Origin: Lachnospiraceae bacterium
Lineage (GTDB): Bacteria; Bacillota_A; Clostridia; Lachnospirales; Lachnospiraceae
DNA: 61,436 bases
Direction: 5' to 3'
Assembly: GCA_024683935.1 (NCBI GenBank)
Contig: JAIKXV010000074.1
Location: forward strand, 1 to 61,436
A model generated the notes under the pieces. The model searched no databases and had not been told where the DNA came from. It saw only the letters and a program-made list of their open reading frames with translations. The first letter of the stretch is position 1. Each line of letters begins with the position of its first letter. The translations under genes were made by a program, and so were the position numbers. Shown here one piece after another: positions 9,683 to 18,692 of this stretch.

Positions 9683-11359
9683 TCAATCCTTACAGGCTAT
9701 AACAACATTTCCGCTTCGCTCTGATGGCGCTTCTATCAGCAGTCCCGCCGCTTCGCAGAGGATCTCTATCGACTCCATGCCGCAGGACAGGTGCCAGTAG
9801 GTGCTCTCCGGCACGATGATCTGTCCTCCGTTCCTCACCTTTTCCGCGAGCTCGAAGAAGTCCTCGGCAATACTCTCATAGTCCTCGTTTTCACGGTATG
9901 AAAGATCCAGGATGCCGTAACGGAACCCGCCGGAAACCTTATGGATTTCATCGGAAGTGACAACAGTCACCCCGGGAAGGGAGCTTATCTCATTTGAAAG
10001 GATGAGGACTGATCCCACCGGCTTTAACTCGGTAAGGATCTCTTCTATCGTCTTCAGATCCTCCGGCCTGTCCTTCGGATCGGGACGCTTTCCGGTGAAC
10101 AGCATGTCAAAATACTTGCTCTCCGTCCTCTCTAAAAAATCACGGTCACGGTAGAGCTGGCCTTCGTCCTCGTTTGCGAGGTAGATCACTCCCGCGCTGG
10201 TATCGAGATCCACGGTGCGGGCTAGGTGGTCTGCCACCGCCTTTCCGAGCCTTGCGTCGCAGAAGCTCTTCTGCCGGGTGATCATGGAAAGCACCGGAGC
10301 CGAGATCACATCCATTTCCTTATCCGTGATAAGGTGCTTTTTTAATCCCCTGGCAAGGGGCCTGAAGGGATCGTCTATGTGGGCAAAAAAGGCGTCGGGA
10401 TTAAGATAGGCGTCGAGACAGAGATCCGTCTCATGATGTCCCCAGATCCTGTCCAGGAACTCCGCCGACATATCGCTTCCCATAGGACGGCAGTTTATCT
10501 CTATAAGGACAGGTCCCTCCCTGTCTATCATAAATTCACTGTGGACGTTTCCGTTCTGTACTCCAAGGGCGTTAAGGACGTCAAATGCGTATTTTACGAG
10601 GGCGGTGCAGCCTGCCTCCGGACGGCTCAGGGTCTCCGTGTAGTTATAGACCATGCCGCCTCCCTCAACCTTTTTCTTCGAGTGCTTCCAGATGGCGGAG
10701 AGCTTGTGCTTTCCCTGCAGTGAAACGGAATTCACTATGTACTCCGTACCGGTGATCCTCTCCTGCAGGAGCATCCCCTCTTCTTCGCCGCCCATATAAT
10801 TGCCTACTGCAAAAACCTCGTCATAGGCCTTTTTCAATTCCTCTTCACTGTCGCAGATCCTGACATCAACGGAGCTCGCTCCCCGGTAGGGCTTCAGCAC
10901 GCAGCCTGTAAACCCCTGCTCCCTGTAAAAGCTAAGGGCCTCATCCCAGTTATGCACTATCTTCCCCCGGATGCCCCGGACGCCGTGATCTATAAGAGCC
11001 TGATGCATAAGGAATTTATTCGTAAGCACCGGGATATTTTTTACGGGATTGCCGATCAGCCCCAAATCCCCGGAAAGCCTTGCTGCAAGCTCAATACCGA
11101 GATCCGCTCCGGGAATTATGAACTTTGGCTTCAGCTTCTTTACTTTCTTAAGGGTATCCTCATACTCCTTTTCCTCTGCAAAGAAGTCTGCCCTTCCCTG
11201 ATAGTCATGTTCGATGGGCTTCCTCACTTCTACCATAAGGTCAAAGATCATGTCACTACGCCTGGACCAGAGCCCTATCGGATGAAAGCCTCTTTTTTCT
11301 ACATCCCCAAGGAAATTAACGCCCGTTGAAAAGGGGTCAACGATAATGATGTTTTCCAT
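9683..11359 (-). CDS. ATP-grasp ligase with C-terminal extension
   Basis: An ATP-dependent carboxylate-amine (or thiol) ligase by fold. The 558-residue protein starts with a pre-ATP-grasp domain, then the ATP-grasp: Lys156 in CVLKPYRGASS, and the metal ligands Glu287 and Asn289 in EINCRP. Residues from about 440 to the end form an extra domain containing NGGQIIVPEST, which resembles the C-terminal half of a Rossmann-type methyltransferase without a visible SAM-binding glycine motif. It is the second of two ATP-grasp genes, 10 bases after the first. The two substrates joined are unknown. Family precedent includes amino acid ligases in peptide-like natural product pathways. Confidence 0.78.
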   Translation of the reverse strand: MENIIIVDPFSTGVNFLGDVEKRGFHPIGLWSRRSDMIFDLMVEVRKPIEHDYQGRADFFAEEKEYEDTLKKVKKLKPKFIIPGADLGIELAARLSGDLGLIGNPVKNIPVLTNKFLMHQALIDHGVRGIRGKIVHNWDEALSFYREQGFTGCVLKPYRGASSVDVRICDSEEELKKAYDEVFAVGNYMGGEEEGMLLQERITGTEYIVNSVSLQGKHKLSAIWKHSKKKVEGGGMVYNYTETLSRPEAGCTALVKYAFDVLNALGVQNGNVHSEFMIDREGPVLIEINCRPMGSDMSAEFLDRIWGHHETDLCLDAYLNPDAFFAHIDDPFRPLARGLKKHLITDKEMDVISAPVLSMITRQKSFCDARLGKAVADHLARTVDLDTSAGVIYLANEDEGQLYRDRDFLERTESKYFDMLFTGKRPDPKDRPEDLKTIEEILTELKPVGSVLILSNEISSLPGVTVVTSDEIHKVSGGFRYGILDLSYRENEDYESIAEDFFELAEKVRNGGQIIVPESTYWHLSCGMESIEILCEAAGLLIEAPSERSGNVVIACKD

Positions 11360-11369
11360 TAAATACCTC

Positions 11370-12722
11370 CTATACTCCCGCTTCCTTTTCCCTCAATGCT
11401 TTCACCAGATCTTCCGGGATCTGCTCCGGATACTTTTTCTGCAGGGAAGCAAAGCCCTGAAGCAGCTCCTCCATCGAAGCGTATCCACCCGTGACCGCAT
11501 CATTAAAGGTAAAGGGATCCCTGCCGGGCAGGCGGACTTCATACTTTATCACGCTCTTCATTGAAGGCTCCGCTGCGATCTTTGAAAGGGTCTCCGGATC
11601 CACGTCCGGCATCTTGAACTGGCAGGAGAAGTTCAGATTTTTAATATCATTGTAGTCCTTCGCTGCACCCACGGCTTCGTCCATATAGACATCATAGGGG
11701 AGCCTCCCCTGGGACGCCGTGATAAGGGTCGTAAGCCCGGACCAGCGGTTATTGATCTCGAGGATATACCATTCCCCCTTAACCAGGACGAGATCCACTT
11801 CCATAATGCCGGAAAATCCCATGAGTTCCGCAAGGCGCCTTAACTCCGAACGCACTTCCTCAACGTGAAGATCCGGATCCAGGACAGGCCCGTACTTAAG
11901 GGTGGTGGCTCCGAGGGGGTCATTTAGCTGTCCCGGCACCGTATTGAAGATACGGTATGGAGGGGATACATAGTAATTCCCGCGGTCTCCGTGCACCTCA
12001 GCGCCGTACTCCTCACCATCCAGGAATTCTTCCAGCAGTACATCCTCGGTGAGCTTATCGGACAGAAGATAATTCTTCGCATCCTCATAATCCTTCGCTA
12101 TATAAATACCCATTGAAGAAGAACCGGTGGTGCTCTTTATAACGACCGGCATCTTCATGTTCTTAACTTCCCACAGGATGTATTCCTGATAGACGTTACC
12201 GGTGCAGGCTTCTCCAAGCTTATTCGTGGTAAAGAGCTCATAATGAAGGTAGAAAGCGTCCGGGATCTTAAAGCCCGCGTTCTTCATAACCTGATGGGTA
12301 CGCCACTTGTCAAAGCAGTCCATGGCCGTATCGGCGGAATAGCAGATCGTGTCTATCCCCTTTTTCCTTAAGCCCTCGGCTATTGCCGCATCCCGGAGTC
12401 CGTTCCAGTCATAGCCGCTTACCGGTCCCGGCATGGCCACCGCGATATCGGGCTTTAATTCCTCCACCGCCTGCAGAAACTCAGGAAGCTTCGCCTCCAT
12501 CGGAAGTATTTTGAGCTTTACCATTTTAGGCTCCATTGACAGCTCACCGTCGTTAATATCCAAAAAGTATCTGCCGTTAAGCTGCAGTACCAGAGTGATC
12601 TCGCAGTCAGGGTGGCGGGATGCCATCTCATCCCACTGCTCGGACCACTTGGGGTAAACCGTGCAGTTGCTGCTCTTGTCCCGGTGCTTACTGTTACTTG
12701 AATAAAAAACTATGCGTTTCAT
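11370..12722 (-). CDS. ATP-grasp ligase, D-alanine-D-alanine ligase-like
   Basis: A 450-residue ATP-grasp enzyme, longer than a housekeeping Ddl. The ATP-binding lysine is in MPVVIKSTTGSSSMG (Lys196), and the metal site is EVDLVLV (Glu308, Asp310) plus LEINNRWSG (Glu322, Asn324). The N-terminal 110 residues and C-terminal 100 residues are not typical of Ddl. ATG 12722 follows the STAS-kinase gene by 26 bases and the next ATP-grasp gene starts 10 bases after its stop, so the three are co-transcribed. It is unlikely to be the cell-wall Ddl because of its neighbours and length; the substrate is unknown. Confidence 0.78.
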   Translation of the reverse strand: MKRIVFYSSNSKHRDKSSNCTVYPKWSEQWDEMASRHPDCEITLVLQLNGRYFLDINDGELSMEPKMVKLKILPMEAKLPEFLQAVEELKPDIAVAMPGPVSGYDWNGLRDAAIAEGLRKKGIDTICYSADTAMDCFDKWRTHQVMKNAGFKIPDAFYLHYELFTTNKLGEACTGNVYQEYILWEVKNMKMPVVIKSTTGSSSMGIYIAKDYEDAKNYLLSDKLTEDVLLEEFLDGEEYGAEVHGDRGNYYVSPPYRIFNTVPGQLNDPLGATTLKYGPVLDPDLHVEEVRSELRRLAELMGFSGIMEVDLVLVKGEWYILEINNRWSGLTTLITASQGRLPYDVYMDEAVGAAKDYNDIKNLNFSCQFKMPDVDPETLSKIAAEPSMKSVIKYEVRLPGRDPFTFNDAVTGGYASMEELLQGFASLQKKYPEQIPEDLVKALREKEAGV

Positions 12723-12748
12723 TTTTAAATGATGCCGCTCCTTTCTTT

Positions 12749-13939
12749 TTACCAGTCTACAGACCCGATCAGGGTATCAATCTTCGGCAGGAAATTTGCC
12801 TTTGCGTCGTCTATGCTGGCCTTTATTATGGCAGGATCCGCGCCTCTTCCGAATACCGGGGCCAGGGCCACCTTCAATTTTGAAAAGACGCTGATCTGCT
12901 CCTCTATCCTGTCCCTGTCTTCCTTTGAATAACCTGCAAAGTAGCTGTCAAAAAGTCTCCGCCAGGTCTTTTCAATAAGAGCCACCGGCATCTTCGTATG
13001 TATCTCCGCATACTCGGGACTGAGTTTCGGGAGGTTCACCTGGGTGGATGCGGTCGCAAGGAAATCAAAGATCGGATGTCCGATGCTCATGTCTCCCATG
13101 TCGATAAGCATCAGCTCTCCGTCCTTAACCATTATATTATTCGGGTGGTAGTCCCCGTGGATCAGGGTATCCCTGTCGGGAACCGACTTTACAAGCTCAT
13201 GGAACTTCTGTATCTCCTCTTCACTGTAATACTCGCTGCAGCTGTCTATCCAGCCGTGATAAAGATCCTTTATATAATTAAAATATTCCGGATCCCCTTC
13301 GCTCTCATGGATCTTTTTATAAAGCTCTATGTAGAGATCCGTATAGTGATCATACTCATCGGGCTTTGACTTCAGCGTGATTGAAAGGGGAACCGCGTCG
13401 ATAAGCTCGAACATAATGCCGAAGCAGTCATCAACCTTTACCACAGAATAGGAAATGGCGGTGGATATGCCGGAAAGCAGGGCCTGCTGCGCAAGATCCC
13501 TCTCCCTCTCAATATCCTCTATCGGAGTGGTGTTCTGGAATACCTTGATGACATTTTCCCTGTCCACGCGGTAAACGGCTCCGTTTGCGCCCTGTCCGAT
13601 AAGCTCAAAGCCATCCATTGTGAACTGTTTCAATGCCTTATGGGCGTCAAACATCCGTAAGAAACCCACGTCTCCGAGGATATCGTAGATCATTACGGAA
13701 ATATTGAAGATCTGTATCTTATTCTTTTCGCCCTTCGCCATATTGAGGAGTACCCGGAGGCCGGCACTGGAAATATATGAAAGATTTTCAAAGTCGAAAA
13801 CCAGCTGCTCCTGCCTGTTTTCCTGCCGGAGCTTCATAAGCTCCTCTTCAACTTCCTTTGAATTGTCCCGGGATATCCTGCCTTCAAAGCTGATGACCAG
13901 AGACTTTTCTCCGGCTTCCTTTAATCTGACTCCGTCCAT
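12749..13939 (-). CDS. STAS domain fused to aminoglycoside phosphotransferase-type kinase
   Basis: One 396-residue polypeptide with two domains. Residues 1-105 form a STAS (anti-sigma factor antagonist) domain; the segment LSYISSAGLRVLL puts Ser58 at the position phosphorylated in SpoIIAA-like proteins. Residues 108-396 form an APH-like kinase: glycine loop GQGANGAVY (115-123), Lys132, the catalytic HGDYHPNN (His261, Asp263, Asn268) and LIDMGD (Asp280). STAS-APH fusions are known in clostridia and Fibrobacter, but the target is not established to my knowledge. The operon also encodes an RsbU-type phosphatase, which suggests a phosphorylation cycle on Ser58 (inference). AGGAGG precedes the ATG. 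Confidence 0.85.
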   Translation of the reverse strand: MDGVRLKEAGEKSLVISFEGRISRDNSKEVEEELMKLRQENRQEQLVFDFENLSYISSAGLRVLLNMAKGEKNKIQIFNISVMIYDILGDVGFLRMFDAHKALKQFTMDGFELIGQGANGAVYRVDRENVIKVFQNTTPIEDIERERDLAQQALLSGISTAISYSVVKVDDCFGIMFELIDAVPLSITLKSKPDEYDHYTDLYIELYKKIHESEGDPEYFNYIKDLYHGWIDSCSEYYSEEEIQKFHELVKSVPDRDTLIHGDYHPNNIMVKDGELMLIDMGDMSIGHPIFDFLATASTQVNLPKLSPEYAEIHTKMPVALIEKTWRRLFDSYFAGYSKEDRDRIEEQISVFSKLKVALAPVFGRGADPAIIKASIDDAKANFLPKIDTLIGSVDW

Positions 13940-13983
13940 TTTCCATTCCTCCTTTTGCTAAAACAATAATAGGATCCCGTATC

Positions 13984-15735
13984 TTAAACGCCCTTATACA
14001 GGCTGTAATAGGCTCCTCTTTTCTTAATCAGTTCATCGTGGCTGCCGCACTCCAATATCCTTCCGTGATCCAGTACGAGGATCAGATCACTGTTCCTGAT
14101 AGTAGAGAGGCGGTGGGCGATCACAAAGGAAGTACGTCCCTTCATAAGGTTATCCATACCCTCCTGGATCAGCTTCTCGGTTCCGGGATCCACGGAGCTC
14201 GTTGCCTCATCCAGTATAAGTATGGGTGCGTCTGCGGCCACTGCCCTCGCGATATTTAATAACTGCCTCTGTCCTTCCGCCAGGTTTTCCGCATCACGGC
14301 TTAAGACCGTCTCGTACCCGTCAGGCAGGCGGGTAATGAAATCATCCGCCCTGGCGTTCTTTGCGGCCTCGATACACTCTTCATCTGAAAGCCCCGGATT
14401 GCCGTAACGTATATTGTCATAGATCGACCCGGTAAAAAGATGGGTGTCCTGCAGCACTATACCGATAAGCTTCCGAAGGTCTTCCTTCCGGTATTCCCGT
14501 ATATCCCTGCCGTCCAGCAGTATTTTTCCGCTGTCTAAATCATAGAAACGGTTTAAGAGATTGGTGATCGTGGTCTTTCCCGATCCCGTGGAACCGACTA
14601 TCGCGATCTTCTGTCCCGGTTCCGCAGTGATATTTATGTCGTAAAGTATCTGGGTTCCCGGAACATAGGAAAAGTTCACGTTCTGAAGCTCCACTCTTCC
14701 CTTCACATCTGCGGGACTTATCCTCTCCGTGCCGGAATCCTCTTCGCTCTTTTCATCTATCATCTCAAAGATGCGCTTAGCTCCCGCAAGGGCCGTGACA
14801 CAGGAATAGATCTGCCCCGATGCCAGCACCACGGGCACATTCATGGTCTTTGAAAGGGACAGGAAGGCTATCGTCTTTCCTATCGTCATGCCGCCCCAGC
14901 CGTTTATCACGAAGATACTGCAGAGCACTGCAAAGAGGAAGTAGAATACGATATTTCCGGCCTGCATATTTACCGCGGATACTATCCCCGTATATTTCGA
15001 AGCCTGATAAGCGCTTTTCCGAAGCTCCTCATTTTTAACCCGGAACTCTTCCACACAGCGCTCTTCCCGGTGGAAGACCTTTACCACCTTCTGCCCGCTG
15101 AAGATCTCTTCCACATATCCGTTCAGGTTTCCGAGATTCTCCTGCTGTTCAGAGTAGCAGCTCTTTGCCGATCCTATTATCTTCATGCTGACTCCCATTA
15201 CCAGCGCCACCATTACGACCGAGAGGAGCGACAATGGGATATTCAGGTACAGAAGGGCTGCCAGGATAGCGACCACAGTGATAAGGGCGGAAATGATATT
15301 CGGTATGCCCTGGCTTATCATCTGACGGATGGCATCAGTATCATTGGTATATACGGACATTATCTCGCCCCTGGCATGGGTATCGAAATATTTTGCCGGG
15401 AAACGCTCCATTTTTTCAAAGAGCTCTCTCCTCAGATCATACATGGTGCCGTGGGTCATCCTCGCCACGGATCTCGCCTGTATGAGCTGGGCGAGAACGC
15501 CGGACGCAAAGATCGCTATAAGTATCATAAGAGCCCGGGCAAGGGCCGCAAAGCCTGCAGCCTTATCCTCCATGTCTATAAGGGGAGTAATGTATCTGTC
15601 CACCAGGGCAGACAGGTAGGCGTAGGCCGCAACCGAAGTCAGGGCTGATACCACCACGCAGAGTATCGTTATCAGGAAAAAGAACCTGTAACGGACAGTG
15701 ATGTATTTAAGGAGGCGCTTTAATGTATCCTTCAT
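13984..15735 (-). CDS. Heterodimeric ABC exporter, subunit with the complete catalytic Walker motifs
   Basis: A 583-residue half-transporter: six membrane helices in residues 1-310, then a nucleotide-binding domain. Walker A is GSTGSGKTT, Walker B is ILILDEATSSVD with the catalytic glutamate, and the switch histidine is in IAHRLST. The signature motif is LAEGQ instead of LSGGQ. In a heterodimer its Walker site pairs with the normal LSGGQ of the partner, giving one active ATP site. ATG 15735 has AAGGAGG seven bases upstream and overlaps the stop of the partner gene (ATGA). Likely exports the product of the operon. Confidence 0.9.
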   Translation of the reverse strand: MKDTLKRLLKYITVRYRFFFLITILCVVVSALTSVAAYAYLSALVDRYITPLIDMEDKAAGFAALARALMILIAIFASGVLAQLIQARSVARMTHGTMYDLRRELFEKMERFPAKYFDTHARGEIMSVYTNDTDAIRQMISQGIPNIISALITVVAILAALLYLNIPLSLLSVVMVALVMGVSMKIIGSAKSCYSEQQENLGNLNGYVEEIFSGQKVVKVFHREERCVEEFRVKNEELRKSAYQASKYTGIVSAVNMQAGNIVFYFLFAVLCSIFVINGWGGMTIGKTIAFLSLSKTMNVPVVLASGQIYSCVTALAGAKRIFEMIDEKSEEDSGTERISPADVKGRVELQNVNFSYVPGTQILYDINITAEPGQKIAIVGSTGSGKTTITNLLNRFYDLDSGKILLDGRDIREYRKEDLRKLIGIVLQDTHLFTGSIYDNIRYGNPGLSDEECIEAAKNARADDFITRLPDGYETVLSRDAENLAEGQRQLLNIARAVAADAPILILDEATSSVDPGTEKLIQEGMDNLMKGRTSFVIAHRLSTIRNSDLILVLDHGRILECGSHDELIKKRGAYYSLYKGV

Positions 15736-17462
15736 GAAGCTTCCTCCTTTACCTCTGCAGCCGCGCACAGATCGCGGTAAACCTCGCAGCTTTCAATAAG
15801 GTTTTCATGGGTATCAAAGCCGCAGACCCTGCCCTTATGCAGGACCAGTATCCGGTCTGCTTCCCGGACGGAGCCCACCCTCTGGGTAATGATGAGCTTT
15901 GTCATCTCAGGCATATCTTCTTTTAAGTAAGTCCGTATCTTTGATTCCGTAGCGGTATCAAGGGCGGAAAGGGCATCATCAAGTATCAGGATCGAAGGCT
16001 TCTTTATAAGAGCCCGGGCAAGGCAGAGCCGCTGCCTCTGTCCGCCGGAGAGGTTCGCTCCTCCCTGCTCTATCATGAATCCAAAGCCCCCTTCCTTCTC
16101 CTTTATAAAGGCATCCGCACAGGCAAGGCGGCAGGCTTCTTCACATTCTTCTATTGAAGCGCCGGGCTTTCCCCATTTAAGGTTCTCTTCCACAGTCCCG
16201 GAAAAAAGCACATTCTTCTGCAGCACCACCGCAATATTATCTGTAAGGGTATCGGCGTCATACTCTTTGACATCCCTCTTTCCTACATAAACCCGGCCCT
16301 CCGTCGCATCATAGAGCCTGGATACCAGATTAATAAGGGAAGTCTTGGAAGAACCCGTAGCTCCCACTATTCCCACCATTTCGCCGGAGCCTATGCTGAT
16401 ATCGATATTATCCAATACGTTCTTTCCGTTTCCTTCACCGTAGCGGAAAGATACGTTGGAAAATACCACGGAACCGTCCTCCATTTCGGGGGAAGGGCCT
16501 TCGGGAAAGACAAGGCCCGGCTCCTCATTTAAGACCTCCTGCACCCTCTTTATCGAAGCAAAGCTGGAGGAAAGCATTACGAATGAGAGCACCATCATCG
16601 CCATATAGGTCATGATCTGGAAAGCGTAGGTTATAAATCCGGTGAGATCTCCCACCGACATATCTCCCACACTTATGTATTTCGCGCCGATCCAGGCAAT
16701 GCCTATAAAGCAGAACTCCAGGGACATCATCATTACCGGGTTATTGAAGGCGAGAAGCCGCTCCACTTTTATAAAGCCGGTCTTTACCATACCCGCCTGC
16801 TTTTCAAAGCTTTCGGTCTCCGCCTTTTCTTTTGCAAAGGATTTCACCACCCTTATGCCGGTGACATTTTCCTGTATCCTTCCGTTAAGCCCGTCATAGT
16901 CTTCGTAGACCTTCCGGTACATGACGATGCTCCGGATGATTATGATCGAAAGGAAGACGCCGATGATAACGACACCGATCACCAGAACGAGGCTCAGCCT
17001 CCTATTCAGCTGAACGGTAAGCAGCAGGGAATAGACCACCGCCACCGGAGTTTTGAAAAAGGTGGTAAGTATGGTCTGTGCTGCGGTCTGTATATTATTG
17101 ACATCCGTGGTCTCACGGGTTACGAGACCCGATACGCCGTACTTATCGAGATTTGAAAAGGAAAAACCCTGGATCTTCTTAAAGAGTGCTTCCCTCAGGT
17201 TCGCGGCCAGTCCGCTTGAAGCCCTGGCGGAATAGATGTATCCGATAAGCGCCGTGACAAGGGCGGACACGGCAAAGATCAGCATATAACCTCCCCAGCG
17301 GAGAACTTCATTTATGTTGCTCTGCTGTATGCCGTAGTCTACTATGCGGGTCGTCATAAGCGGGATCATAGTTTCCAGCAGTCCGCTTATTATCATGAAG
17401 ACCGGTGCCAATATGAAAACTTTTTTATACTGCTTAATCTGCTGCAGGATCGAATTCCTCAA
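15732..17462 (-). CDS. Heterodimeric ABC exporter, subunit with the degenerate ATP site
   Basis: A 576-residue half-transporter with six membrane helices and a C-terminal nucleotide-binding domain. Walker A is GATGSSKTS, Walker B ends in DD (LILDDALSALD) so the catalytic glutamate is an aspartate, and the switch residue is Gln in ITQRVGS. The signature LSGGQ is normal. This is the pattern of heterodimeric exporters such as BmrCD and TM287/288, with one degenerate site. I place the start at TTG 17462, with GGAGGGGG seven bases upstream; the frame extends 34 codons further up inside the previous gene but lacks a better site. It overlaps the upstream stop by 29 bases. Confidence 0.88.
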   Translation of the reverse strand: MRNSILQQIKQYKKVFILAPVFMIISGLLETMIPLMTTRIVDYGIQQSNINEVLRWGGYMLIFAVSALVTALIGYIYSARASSGLAANLREALFKKIQGFSFSNLDKYGVSGLVTRETTDVNNIQTAAQTILTTFFKTPVAVVYSLLLTVQLNRRLSLVLVIGVVIIGVFLSIIIIRSIVMYRKVYEDYDGLNGRIQENVTGIRVVKSFAKEKAETESFEKQAGMVKTGFIKVERLLAFNNPVMMMSLEFCFIGIAWIGAKYISVGDMSVGDLTGFITYAFQIMTYMAMMVLSFVMLSSSFASIKRVQEVLNEEPGLVFPEGPSPEMEDGSVVFSNVSFRYGEGNGKNVLDNIDISIGSGEMVGIVGATGSSKTSLINLVSRLYDATEGRVYVGKRDVKEYDADTLTDNIAVVLQKNVLFSGTVEENLKWGKPGASIEECEEACRLACADAFIKEKEGGFGFMIEQGGANLSGGQRQRLCLARALIKKPSILILDDALSALDTATESKIRTYLKEDMPEMTKLIITQRVGSVREADRILVLHKGRVCGFDTHENLIESCEVYRDLCAAAEVKEEAS

Positions 17463-18627
17463 TTCCGATCCCCCTCCTCTCCAAGACTGACCTGAAGGCC
17501 TCTTTATACTCTCCCTGTTTTCCTGCGTCATAGCCGTAGAACAGTATCCTGTCTCCCACCACATAGCTGTACATCATAAGAGGGAAAAGCAGTGCTCCCG
17601 CCATGGCGGCTTTTATCTGAAATTCGTAAGAATCCGCCACGAGCCCGCGCCCGAGATGGCTTATCATTATGCTGTCCTGCCCTGCGAGAGGAATTATCCT
17701 CTTCATCCTCTCCTCCCGGTCTGCGGCAAAAAGCACCCCGTGCCAGTCATGGTACTGGGATAGTACCGTATCCATCGTATTCTGCAGGGTGCACTGCCCG
17801 GCTATTTTCTCTAAAAGGATTTCATCCTCTGTGTCTTTAAGCTCATTTCCCGGAATGCAGACCCTCATATTGGCAAGGCTGGCATTCTGAAAACTGTTCG
17901 GGATACCGAAATAGTTCCTCGCGTTTATCGGTATCCGCGCAGAAACCGTCTTTTCATTATCCGGGAATACTTTCGAAAGCGCCTTTATCCCAAGGAGGGT
18001 GAGAACGTTCTGGGCAGAGCCGTTAAGCTTCTTGCATAATGCCTTAAAGTCCCTGTAGGGCGCCTGAAAAAGGAAAGTCCCTTTAAATCCGTCCTTTTTC
18101 CCCATCGGAATCGTAAGATAAGGGCCTCCTGGAAGGGACGGCTTCTTATAATCCTCTGAAAGGGGAGGAAGCGACATCATGGGATCGCTGTCATAGTCCG
18201 TCTGTGACGCACCCCGGTATATTCCCTCTTCCTCTCCGAAATAACGGTCTAAAAGGGTTCTCACAAACCAGAACACTCCGCAGCCATCCGTCAGGGCGTG
18301 GGCTACATACACCCCTATCATATCGCCGCGGCAGCAGACCGCGGCGGAATGACCGTTATTTTCTTCGGAATTAATAATGACCGGCTCCTCTTCAAGAAGG
18401 GGCAGGGGTCTTTCATTTTCTTCCAAAGAAAGAAAGATGCCCTCGTCCTCCTTCACCGAGTACTTAATATAAGGGCAGTAGGAAAGGGCAAGGAAAAGCG
18501 CGTGCTCCATCCTCTCCTTATCCACCGGTCTATCCAGTATGACACGGATAAAGGGATTGGAATCCGTCCTGTGCAGGGCCGCTCTGTCCAGCCCGAACAA
18601 TGAACCTGAAAGCTGTCGTTTTATCAT
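17434..18627 (-). CDS. Condensation/alcohol acyltransferase-fold protein with intact HxxxDG
   Basis: A 397-residue protein of the chloramphenicol-acetyltransferase-like superfamily, which includes NRPS condensation domains, PapA and alcohol acetyltransferases. The catalytic motif HxxxDG is His110-Ala-Leu-Thr-Asp114-Gly115. There is no carrier-protein domain, so it would act as a free-standing acyltransferase or amide/ester-forming enzyme. It overlaps the exporter gene downstream and is preceded by a second member of the family, with a short repeat in the 65-base gap. Acyl donor and acceptor are unknown; no carrier protein or thiolation-domain gene is seen in the window. Confidence 0.75.
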   Translation of the reverse strand: MIKRQLSGSLFGLDRAALHRTDSNPFIRVILDRPVDKERMEHALFLALSYCPYIKYSVKEDEGIFLSLEENERPLPLLEEEPVIINSEENNGHSAAVCCRGDMIGVYVAHALTDGCGVFWFVRTLLDRYFGEEEGIYRGASQTDYDSDPMMSLPPLSEDYKKPSLPGGPYLTIPMGKKDGFKGTFLFQAPYRDFKALCKKLNGSAQNVLTLLGIKALSKVFPDNEKTVSARIPINARNYFGIPNSFQNASLANMRVCIPGNELKDTEDEILLEKIAGQCTLQNTMDTVLSQYHDWHGVLFAADREERMKRIIPLAGQDSIMISHLGRGLVADSYEFQIKAAMAGALLFPLMMYSYVVGDRILFYGYDAGKQGEYKEAFRSVLERRGIGIEEFDPAAD

Positions 18628-18660
18628 ATTTTAGTATCCTTTTTAACTCACCAGATCAAA

Positions 18661-18690
18661 GTGTCATTCTGAGCGAAGTGAAGAATCTTT
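18661..18690. repeat. Dispersed short repeat (TCATTCTGAGCGAAGTGAAGAATC form)
   Basis: Lies in the 65-base gap between the two condensation-fold genes. Reverse complement of the copy at 31935-31961, sharing GATTCTTC and GCTCAGAATGAC. See the separate finding on this family. Confidence 0.7.
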
Positions 18691-18692
18691 TT

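Noticed and set aside
11370..12722. Housekeeping D-Ala-D-Ala ligase
   Set aside because: At 450 residues it is longer than Ddl, with unusual N- and C-terminal parts, and it lies in an operon with a second ATP-grasp enzyme and an exporter.
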